Of a DNA stretch of 64,000 bases, positions 57,126 through 64,000 are shown one piece after another; position 1 is the stretch's first letter, and the number at the start of each line of letters is the position of its first letter. This DNA is from Caballeronia humi (GTDB lineage: Bacteria; Pseudomonadota; Gammaproteobacteria; Burkholderiales; Burkholderiaceae), in NCBI RefSeq assembly GCF_001544475.1, contig NZ_FCNW02000019.1, forward strand, positions 1 through 64,000, written 5' to 3'. Made by a program: the position numbers and the translations under genes. The notes beneath the pieces are model-generated. The model worked only from the letters and a program-made list of their open reading frames with translations. It searched no databases and was not told the origin of the DNA.

Positions 57126-58121
57126 TCAAAAATTCTTCTTCAGGTCCATGCCCTGATACAGCGACGCGACCTGATCGCCGTAGCCGTTGAACATCAGCGT
57201 CTTGCGCTTTGGCGTGAAAAACCCGTCCTCGCCGATGCGCCGCTCCGTCGCCTGGCTCCAGCGCGGGTGATCGACCGTTGGATTCACGTTCGAATAGAAG
57301 CCGTACTCGCTCGGCGCGTAGGTATTCCAGCTCGTCGCGGGCTGCTTTTCGACGAAACGGATCTTCACCAGCGACTTCGCACTCTTGAAGCCATATTTCC
57401 ACGGCACGATGATTCGCACCGGCGCGCCGTTCTGGTTCGGCAGCACCTGTCCGTACAGTCCGACGGTCAAAAGCGTCAGCGGATTCATCGCCTCGTCCAT
57501 GCGCAGGCCTTCGGAATACGGCCAGTCCAGAATCGGTGTCGACAAACCCGGCATCTGCGACGGATCGGCCAGCGAGATGAACTGCACGTATTTCGCGTTG
57601 CCGGTCGGCTCGACGCGCTTGATGAGTTCCGACAGCGAAATGCCGATCCACGGAATCACCATCGACCACCCTTCGACGCAACGTAGCCGGTACACGCGCT
57701 CCTCGAGCGGCGCGAGCTTCAGGATTTCATCGATATCGTAGACCTTCGGGTTCTTGATCGCGCCTTCGACCGAAATCTTCCACGGCTTCGGACGCAGTGA
57801 ATGCGCGTTCTGCACCGGATCGCCCTTGTCCGTGCCGAATTCGTAGAAATTGTTGTAGGACGTAATGTCCTTGTACGGCGTCACCTTATCGACGACGACG
57901 AACTTCGAGTTCGTCTTTGCCGCGAGCTTTTGGGCCTTGGCATCGGGCGAGGTCATCGTGGCGAGCGCTTCGCCGTTCAGGCCGACAAGCCCCGTCGCGG
58001 CGAGCGCGCCCCCGCCGATCGCCCGCAGCACGCGACGGCGATTCTCGAAGACTTCGCGCGGCGTGATTTCGCTGCGCACAATATCGTCGCCGGAAAGCAG
58101 ACGATTTCGTTTGATCAACAT
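57126..58121 (-). CDS. msrP: Periplasmic methionine sulfoxide reductase catalytic subunit MsrP (molybdopterin)
   Basis: MsrP repairs oxidised methionines in periplasmic proteins. The 331-residue product has a twin-arginine signal ([14 protein letters not shown]), the molybdopterin core [24 protein letters not shown] with the Mo-ligand Cys, and [22 protein letters not shown]. The Tat system at 6724-8339 would export it. It precedes msrQ directly. Confidence 0.95.
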   Translation of the reverse strand: MLIKRNRLLSGDDIVRSEITPREVFENRRRVLRAIGGGALAATGLVGLNGEALATMTSPDAKAQKLAAKTNSKFVVVDKVTPYKDITSYNNFYEFGTDKGDPVQNAHSLRPKPWKISVEGAIKNPKVYDIDEILKLAPLEERVYRLRCVEGWSMVIPWIGISLSELIKRVEPTGNAKYVQFISLADPSQMPGLSTPILDWPYSEGLRMDEAMNPLTLLTVGLYGQVLPNQNGAPVRIIVPWKYGFKSAKSLVKIRFVEKQPATSWNTYAPSEYGFYSNVNPTVDHPRWSQATERRIGEDGFFTPKRKTLMFNGYGDQVASLYQGMDLKKNF

Positions 58122-58216
58122 GATTGTTCCTGACCGTTTCGCGCGGGTGGCCCGCGTTTTCTCACTGCATATAAGGGTTGAACAAGTGTTCGGATGCAGC
58201 TATTCCGCGGCTGGCG

Positions 58217-58253
58217 AAAAAAAACCGCCAGCATAGTCTGCGTGACGGTTTTT
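58217..58253 (-). terminator. Intrinsic terminator of ccsB
   Basis: On the minus strand AAAACCG and CGGTTTT flank an 18-base interior with weak internal pairing, followed by a TTTTTTTT run. It lies 22 bases after the ccsB stop. The rest of 58122-58275 shows no further feature. Confidence 0.7.
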
Positions 58254-58275
58254 AGTCGCTGCAAGGCGCGGAATA

Positions 58276-59478
58276 TTACAGCTTGCCGTAACTGTGCAGT
58301 CCCGACAGGAACATGTTGACGCCGAGGAACGCAAACGTCGTGACCAGCAATCCGGTAAGCGCCCACCATGCAGCGGCCGCGCCGCGCAGGCCTTTCATCA
58401 GACGCATGTGCAGCCAGGCCGCGTAATTCAGCCAGACGATCAGCGCCCAGGTTTCCTTCGGGTCCCAGCTCCAGTAGCCGCCCCACGCTTCGGCAGCCCA
58501 CAGCGCGCCGAGGATCGTCGCGATCGTGAAGAACGCGAAACCGACCGCGATCGACTTGTACATGACGTCGTCGAGCACTTCCAGCGACGGCAGGCGGTCG
58601 GCGAGCACGCCACGCTCTTTCGACAGATACGCGACGGACACCATCGCCGACAGCGCGAAGCTGCCGTAGCCGATGAAGTTCGCCGGCACGTGAATCTTCA
58701 TCCACCAGCTTTGCAGCGCGGGGACGAGCGGCTGGATCTGCTGCGCGTCGCGGGCAATCGAATACCACATCAGGAAGCCGACAGCCGCGCCGATCACGAG
58801 CAGCACGAACGCGCCCATCGCACGCGTGGCGTAATGCTGCTCGTAATAGAGATAGAACAGCGACGTGATCAGGCAGAACAGCACGAAAACTTCATACAGA
58901 TTCGAGATCGGAATGTGCCCGACGTCCGAGCCGATCAGATAGGACTCGTACCAACGCACCATCAGGCCGACAAAACCCATCAGCACGGCGACCCACGTCA
59001 TCTTCGAGCCGATCGCGCCGCCCGTCGCCGAGCGCGTCACGAGGCCGATCCAGTAGAACACCGTCGCGAGAATGAAAAGCGCGCTCATCCACAGGATCGC
59101 GGACTGGCTCGACAGGAAATACTTCAGGAAGAAGTTCGTGTCGGCGCGCGCAAGATCGGCGTGATAGAGCTGGATCGAAAAAAGCGACAGCACCGCGATC
59201 ATCGCGATCAACAAACGCACCGGCTTCCAGCGCCAGCCGAGTACCGTGAACGTCGGCACGGCACCAATCAGGACGGCTTTGTCGTACACGTCCATGAACG
59301 GGTGATAGCGATACAGCGCGAAACCCGCGCCCGCAACCATCGCCAAGGCAAATAGCCAGTCAATGGCGCCGAGCTTCTTCAGGAATGGACGATCGTCGAA
59401 AAGAGCCGCATCGGCAGGGCTTTGCGCTGCGCGCTGGCCGGCCGGAGTCGAATGGGAGGAAGCTTGAGTGAGGGCCAT
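58276..59478 (-). CDS. ccsB: System II cytochrome c maturation protein CcsB (CcsA/ResC family)
   Basis: With ResB it exports and attaches haem to apocytochromes c. The 400-residue multi-helix product ends with the tryptophan-rich haem-handling motif WGGYWSWDPKETWALIVW followed by LNYAAWLHMRLMKGLRG. A long hydrophobic N-terminal half is typical. It lies 4 bases after resB; clients in the window include PetC and cytochrome c4. Confidence 0.94.
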   Translation of the reverse strand: MALTQASSHSTPAGQRAAQSPADAALFDDRPFLKKLGAIDWLFALAMVAGAGFALYRYHPFMDVYDKAVLIGAVPTFTVLGWRWKPVRLLIAMIAVLSLFSIQLYHADLARADTNFFLKYFLSSQSAILWMSALFILATVFYWIGLVTRSATGGAIGSKMTWVAVLMGFVGLMVRWYESYLIGSDVGHIPISNLYEVFVLFCLITSLFYLYYEQHYATRAMGAFVLLVIGAAVGFLMWYSIARDAQQIQPLVPALQSWWMKIHVPANFIGYGSFALSAMVSVAYLSKERGVLADRLPSLEVLDDVMYKSIAVGFAFFTIATILGALWAAEAWGGYWSWDPKETWALIVWLNYAAWLHMRLMKGLRGAAAAWWALTGLLVTTFAFLGVNMFLSGLHSYGKL

Positions 59479-59482
59479 GATC

Positions 59483-61705
59483 TTACCGGGTTGATTCGTG
59501 CGAGCCGACGGGTTCGGGCTGTGCGGTGGCGGTGGGCGGAGGCGCCTCGGTTGCCCCGACCGGCCTGCCGCCGAGCGTGGCCGCGACGGTATCGCGTGTC
59601 TGGGCGAACTCCTTTTCGAAGTCGAGCGTGCGGCGCGCCGTCGACATCGCCATCAGCACCGTGGCGCCGCCCTCGCCTTTATCTTTGATCCAGAACCAGA
59701 GGCGGCGTTCGCGTACGTAAAACATCGAAAAGATGCCGAGTACGAGAAGGAGGCTGCCAAGATACACCAGTTTTTTACCCGGCGCGCGCGTGAGCTGGAA
59801 CACCGACGCCTGGATCTGCTTGAACGATTCGAGTTGCAGGAAGACCGGCGATCCGTACAGAAAGCTGTCCGAAAGCGCATTGATCGACGCCTGCACGAAC
59901 GCCGTGTTCTTTTCGTCGACCTTGGCTTCCGGCATGCCGTTCTGCTCGCGGGCAATCTGCCACAGGTCCCACGTCGCGCCTTCCAGCATGCGTAACAGCA
60001 GGCCCGCAGCCTTTTCCTGCTCGCCCTTCGGCACCGACTTGTCGATGAACGTCGCGATCGCCGCAAAGCCGCCAATCATCTGGCCGTTCTGCGGCGTTGC
60101 GCCGTTTTCATCGACACCTGCGAACAGGTTCAGCACGCGCACGGCGCTTTCTTCCAGATGCTTCTGCAAGTCACCGCTCGCCTGCGGCACCGAGCGCTGC
60201 GCGAAGCGATGCGCGGCTTCGGCGCGCATCGCGGGCGTCGCGAGCGCGGCGCGCAGGAGCATCCACTGCTTGACCGAGCTTTGCTCGTCGGCGGGAATGC
60301 GCAGGTAGCGGAACGGATCGTTCGGGCTCACGCGCATGCCGGCGAGAAACATCTGCTGGCCGCCCACATCGACCGGCAGCATGTAATTGTTGTACTCGCG
60401 CGCCTGGCCATCCGTGCTACGCACCTTGTATTGCACCGATGGCCCCACGTTGCGCAGATCGGTCGGCTTCGAGGTTTTCGCGCCGGAGCCCAAGCGTTCG
60501 TCGAAGGCTTGCCGGAGCGTTTGCGTTTGGCCGACGCCCCGCGCATCGACGGCGCCGCGGCCGTCGGTCACGTTTTCGACGTTGATCGCGCGGAAATCGG
60601 CGAATTCGACGGTTTCGCCCTTCGCGCCGACGATCTGCGGATTCACCGGCGCCGTCGAGCCGATTGCGCCACCGAACGGCGTAGTCTTCGCGCTGACGCC
60701 GGACATCGGCCAGGCGGTCATGTCGAGCTTCGAGCCGCCGTCCTGAAAGCTCGACTGGTAAATCGAGATGCCGTCATAGGTGAACGGCTTGTTCACTTCG
60801 ATACGCGCTGGAATGCGCTTGCCGCTCTCGTGATCGATCACGACGATATCGCTCGCGAAGAGCTTCGGCATGCCGGTCGAGTAGTAATCGACGATGAACT
60901 TGTTGAGCTGAATGGAAAACGGCAGGTCCTGAATCAGCGATCCGTCCTGCTGGTTCAAAATCGCCGTGCCGACGAACTGGCCCTCGGGCACCCACGCGTA
61001 GCCGCGGAAAGTCGGATTGGTCGCGGCGAGGCGGTGTTCCGGCGGAATGTCGTTGATCACTGCGTTGGTCGCCACCGGCGTCTTGTTGAAAAGCCACATT
61101 TGCAGCTTGATCGGCAAGTTGCTGTCGAGCAGGCCGCCGAGGCAGATCACGACGATCGCCACATGCGCCGAGATGTAGCCGAGCTTCGTGAGCGCGCCGC
61201 GCTTGGCGGCGATCAGCGTCGCGCCGTTGTTGGTTTCGCGCGCGACGAACTTGTAGCCGAGCTTGCCTGACAGACGCTGCAACGCGACGGACGTTTCCGC
61301 GCGATTCGTCGACACCTCGAATTCGCCCTTGTGATGAAACGCGCGCAGACCGGCTTCGCGCACGCGATCCTTCCAGCTTTTCATGTCGGCGATCATTTTC
61401 GGGCCGTTGCGGATCACGCAGAGCGACACCGAGACCACCAGGAAAATCATGATCAGCATGAACCACCACGCGCTGTACACGTTGTAGAGGCTCACACCGC
61501 GAAAGATGTCGGCCCAGAACGGACCGAACTGATTGACGTAATTCGGGTACGGATCTTCCTGCGTGAGAACCGTGCCGATGATGCTCGCGATCGCGAGAAC
61601 GACCAGCAAGGCGATCGCGAAGCGCATCGAACTGACGAGTTCGACGAAATGCCTGACAGCCCGACGACTCGACTTCGACTGCATTCCCGAGGTGGTGACG
61701 CTCAT
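59483..61705 (-). CDS. resB: System II cytochrome c maturation protein ResB (Ccs1)
   Basis: ResB forms the cytochrome c synthase with CcsB. The 740-residue product has N-terminal helices (FVELVSSMRFAIALLVVLAIASIIGTVLTQ), VYSAWWFMLIMIFLVVSVSLCVIRN, a third helix around GYISAHVAIVVICLGGL, a long periplasmic region, and a final helix (LVYLGSLLLVLGIFSMFYVRERRLW). The C-terminal tail is Pro/Ala-rich. It precedes ccsB by 4 bases. Confidence 0.94.
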   Translation of the reverse strand: MSVTTSGMQSKSSRRAVRHFVELVSSMRFAIALLVVLAIASIIGTVLTQEDPYPNYVNQFGPFWADIFRGVSLYNVYSAWWFMLIMIFLVVSVSLCVIRNGPKMIADMKSWKDRVREAGLRAFHHKGEFEVSTNRAETSVALQRLSGKLGYKFVARETNNGATLIAAKRGALTKLGYISAHVAIVVICLGGLLDSNLPIKLQMWLFNKTPVATNAVINDIPPEHRLAATNPTFRGYAWVPEGQFVGTAILNQQDGSLIQDLPFSIQLNKFIVDYYSTGMPKLFASDIVVIDHESGKRIPARIEVNKPFTYDGISIYQSSFQDGGSKLDMTAWPMSGVSAKTTPFGGAIGSTAPVNPQIVGAKGETVEFADFRAINVENVTDGRGAVDARGVGQTQTLRQAFDERLGSGAKTSKPTDLRNVGPSVQYKVRSTDGQAREYNNYMLPVDVGGQQMFLAGMRVSPNDPFRYLRIPADEQSSVKQWMLLRAALATPAMRAEAAHRFAQRSVPQASGDLQKHLEESAVRVLNLFAGVDENGATPQNGQMIGGFAAIATFIDKSVPKGEQEKAAGLLLRMLEGATWDLWQIAREQNGMPEAKVDEKNTAFVQASINALSDSFLYGSPVFLQLESFKQIQASVFQLTRAPGKKLVYLGSLLLVLGIFSMFYVRERRLWFWIKDKGEGGATVLMAMSTARRTLDFEKEFAQTRDTVAATLGGRPVGATEAPPPTATAQPEPVGSHESTR

Positions 61706-61726
61706 TCAAACTCCGACTGGACAGCA

Positions 61727-61777
61727 AAAAAGGGTGGAGACGCTGGCGGTCGTGCCCGACCGACGTCCCACCCTTTT
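61727..61777 (-). terminator. Intrinsic terminator of the cytochrome c4 gene
   Basis: On the minus strand AAAAGGGTGG and CCACCCTTTTTT form a stem around an inner hairpin, ending in a T-run. It lies in the 180-base gap before resB, with the resB promoter presumably downstream of it, though none is clear. Confidence 0.75.
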
Positions 61778-61885
61778 CTTGTTTGTGCCGGTCTCGTCGG
61801 ACCGGCTTCGTAATGTGGGCGACTGCTGCGTGATCTGTTTGCTCGCGGCAGATCGCTGGACGCTTCCTGACTCGTGCTGCTCAGT

Positions 61886-62542
61886 TCAATGCAGGCCCGC
61901 AATGTAATCCGACACGGCCTTGATTTCGGCATCGGTGAGGCGCAGCGAGATCGTGTGCATCGTCTCGCTGTTGTTGCGCGTGCCCTGCGCGAACGCGGTC
62001 AACTGCGCCGCGGTGTAATCGCCCCACTGCCACGACAACCGCGGATACTGCACCGGAATGCCCATGCCCGCCGCGCCGTGACACGCCGCGCACGCCGGCA
62101 CGCCCTTGTCCGCGATGCCGCCGCGGTAGATCTTCTGGCCGAGCGCGACGTCGTTCTTGTTGCGCGCGAAGCCGGGCTTGGTTTTCTGTGCCGCGAAATA
62201 AGCCGCGACATTGACCGCATCCTGATCCGACAAGGCGCCCGCGATGCCCGCCATGATCGGGTTGTTACGCGCCGGCGCCTTCGCGCCCGGCTGCGTCTTG
62301 TAATCCTTCAACTGCTTGACGATGTATTCCGCATGCTGGCCCGCGAGCTTCGGAAACGCGGCGCCGGCGCTGTTGCCGTCCGCCGCGTGACAGGCGGCGC
62401 ATACCTGGGTTGCGATCGCCTGTCCCCGGTTCAGATCCGGTTTTGCAGGCTGGGCGGGCTCCGCCGCTTGTCCTGACACTGCCAATCCACCGAACGTTGC
62501 TGCTACTTGAAGCACCATCAGAGACTTGTACAGTCGGTTCAT
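61886..62542 (-). CDS. Diheme cytochrome c4
   Basis: Cytochrome c4 carries electrons from the bc1 complex to terminal oxidases. The 218-residue product has a Sec signal (about residues 1-26, ending GQAA) and two c-type haem motifs, CAACH at C48-H52 and CAACH at C151-H155, each followed by a downstream Met segment (NNPIMAG and TMHTIS). The ATG at 62542 gives MNRLYKS; an in-frame upstream start is not family-like. It is upstream of resB and ccsB on the same strand. Confidence 0.95.
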   Translation of the reverse strand: MNRLYKSLMVLQVAATFGGLAVSGQAAEPAQPAKPDLNRGQAIATQVCAACHAADGNSAGAAFPKLAGQHAEYIVKQLKDYKTQPGAKAPARNNPIMAGIAGALSDQDAVNVAAYFAAQKTKPGFARNKNDVALGQKIYRGGIADKGVPACAACHGAAGMGIPVQYPRLSWQWGDYTAAQLTAFAQGTRNNSETMHTISLRLTDAEIKAVSDYIAGLH

Positions 62543-62725
62543 CGCGTACCCTGTTTTTCGTCTTGTGAGAATGTGAGGTTCTGCAAAAAACGACGGCAAC
62601 CGTTTATGTCACGTTCTGCCGCAAGACACCTGAACGCTGGGCTCTCAAAAATGCCCGAAAATCCGTCCTGCTCCTTATCTGGCTTGGGTCTTGCGCGCCC
62701 GTCCTGGTCTTGTAAAAACCGCCGT

Positions 62726-62735
62726 ATTGTACAAT
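62726..62735 (+). promoter_or_regulatory. Palindrome overlapping a candidate -10 of engB
   Basis: ATTGTACAAT is a perfect 10-bp palindrome in the 289-base divergent gap between cytochrome c4 and engB. TACAAT (62730-62735) could be an engB -10, but the -35 17 bases upstream (GTCTTG) is weak. A regulator binding here could affect either gene; identity unknown. I see nothing else in 62543-62831. Confidence 0.3.
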
Positions 62736-62831
62736 AACCTGCTAATCGCAAAGACGCCAGTCGGGGCATGCCCAGTATTTACCGGGTTCTCAAGGCTTGG
62801 GTTTTCACCGCTTTTCTAAATCGGCCCGCCA

Positions 62832-63494
62832 ATGTCATTCCTGCTCCATCAAGCCCGCTTCTTCACGACCGTCAATCATTTGCGCGATTTGCCGCCCACG
62901 CCGCAACCGGAAATCGCCTTTGCCGGACGTTCGAACGCGGGAAAATCGACGGCGATCAACATCCTGTGCAATCAGAAACGGCTGGCTTTCGCGAGCAAGA
63001 CGCCAGGACGTACGCAGCATATCAATTACTTCTCGGTCGGTCCGGCCGATGCACCCGTCGCACATCTTGTCGACTTGCCGGGCTACGGTTACGCCGAAGT
63101 GCCAGGTGCTGCGAAAGCGCACTGGCAGCAATTGCTCTCCACCTACCTGCAGAGCCGCGCCCAGCTTTGCGGGATGATCCTGATGATGGACTCGCGCCGG
63201 CCGCTGACCGAGCTCGATCAAATCATGATCGACTGGTTCGCACCGACGGGTAAGCCAATCCACGCGCTCCTCACGAAATGCGACAAATTGACGCGACAGG
63301 AGATGACCAATGCCCTGCGCGCGACGAAGAAATCGTTCGCGGACTACAAGGCTGCTGGGTATCGCGGGGAATTGACGGTGCAGTTGTTCTCGGCGCTCAA
63401 GCGCGTGGGGATCGATGAGGCGCACGAGTTGATCGAAAGCTGGCTGATCCCGGAGGCGAAGGGCGAAAGCGCGGAAGCGGACGCGGCGCAGTGA
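62832..63494 (+). CDS. engB: Ribosome biogenesis GTPase EngB (YihA/YsxC)
   Basis: EngB is an essential GTPase for large-subunit assembly. The 220-residue product has G1 GRSNAGKST (residues 32-40), G3 [10 protein letters not shown], the SRRPLTELD segment and G4 TKCDKLT. It begins [22 protein letters not shown]. It is separated from hemB by a 263-base gap that carries a minus-strand small-RNA candidate. Confidence 0.96.
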   Translation: MSFLLHQARFFTTVNHLRDLPPTPQPEIAFAGRSNAGKSTAINILCNQKRLAFASKTPGRTQHINYFSVGPADAPVAHLVDLPGYGYAEVPGAAKAHWQQLLSTYLQSRAQLCGMILMMDSRRPLTELDQIMIDWFAPTGKPIHALLTKCDKLTRQEMTNALRATKKSFADYKAAGYRGELTVQLFSALKRVGIDEAHELIESWLIPEAKGESAEADAAQ

Positions 63495-63523
63495 GCGCCG
63501 GTCCATGCCAAACCGTTCGCACA

Positions 63524-63629
63524 TAAAAAAACCCGCCGCATGACGGCGGGTCAAACAGCCTAATCGAATAACGACAGGCACCCGCTCAGGGAGGAGAAGC
63601 GGGGAGATCAGCGCAAAGCGCCTAGCTCG
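63524..63629 (-). ncRNA. Candidate small RNA with an anti-Shine-Dalgarno loop
   Basis: On the minus strand a roughly 105-base unit ends with a textbook terminator (CCCGCCG, short loop, CGGCGGG, then TTTTTTT at 63525-63531). Upstream is a hairpin with a CCCGCT/AGCGGG stem (63581-63586 with 63598-63603) whose 11-base loop reads TCTCCTCCCTG, complementary to GGAGG-type ribosome-binding sites. A TATCAT (63636-63641) is a candidate -10 without a good -35. The terminator faces away from engB, so it cannot end engB. Expression is unproven. Confidence 0.6.
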
Positions 63630-63655
63630 ATCGGTATGATATACCATTGTCTTGA

Positions 63656-64000
<345 letters not shown>

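Noticed and set aside
63525..63550. Hairpin after engB taken as the engB terminator
   Set aside because: The poly-A lies on the left of the stem, so the T-run is on the minus strand only; it cannot terminate plus-strand engB efficiently. I assigned it to the minus-strand sRNA candidate.

Overview
The window is a high-GC, gene-dense chromosomal segment of a beta-proteobacterium, most likely Burkholderia sensu lato (Paraburkholderia or Caballeronia type). The gene order supports this: petABC-sspAB beside an rRNA operon, a his operon running into tatABC, mlaFEDACB upstream of bolA-murA-his, thiOSGE behind a TPP riboswitch, gltBD, ugpBAEC, and mrcA divergent from a pilMN..Q-aroKB-dgt block. I see no prophage, CRISPR array, plasmid gene or intact insertion sequence. 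The only transposase-like gene is a single degenerate RAYT.

Layout. 1-300 (minus strand) is the promoter and leader of an rRNA operon whose 16S gene lies beyond the left edge; a tRNA-Thr and sspB-sspA follow. 1674-4454 encodes the cytochrome bc1 complex. 4668-6652 holds a Nif3-like gene divergent from a membrane-anchored HtrA protease. 6724-20306 is a continuous minus-strand run (read from the right: ABC exporter pair, bolA, murA, hisGDCB, marC, hisHAFIE, DUF4870, hinT, tatABC). 20533-24772 is the Mla phospholipid-transport operon. 24870-28179 is thiOSGE with its riboswitch at about 28382-28480. 28758-30500 is a divergent SbmA/YddA-type ABC protein. 30591-36842 is gltBD with a recognisable promoter. 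37169-39479 carries the RAYT-like gene, an OmpW porin and a DUF883 protein. 39493-44788 is the ugp glycerol-3-phosphate uptake operon with an inserted monooxygenase-fold gene. 44847-51851 is pilMN-(pilO/P fusion)-pilQ-aroKB-dgt. 52046-56403 holds mrcA, cyaY, lptM and lysA. 56457-62542 is msrPQ, the System II cytochrome c maturation pair (ccsB, resB) and a diheme cytochrome c4. 62832-64000 holds engB, a candidate small RNA and the start of hemB.

How the genes work together. Several fit one theme, building and energising the envelope: the bc1 complex and cytochrome c4 need the ResB/CcsB haem-ligation system; the Rieske protein and MsrP carry twin-arginine signals that TatABC would export; MurA, PBP1A and LysA feed peptidoglycan; Mla maintains outer-membrane lipid asymmetry. 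The rest is core biosynthesis (histidine, thiamine, glutamate, shikimate, haem).

The most interesting observations are a minus-strand small-RNA candidate between engB and hemB with a CUCCUCCC loop (anti-Shine-Dalgarno) and a textbook terminator, a fused PilO-PilP gene beside a short PilQ, a RAYT that has lost the first His of its HUH motif, and an unexplained plus-strand terminator next to the TPP riboswitch. All calls come from reading the sequence and recalling family features; no database search was run.
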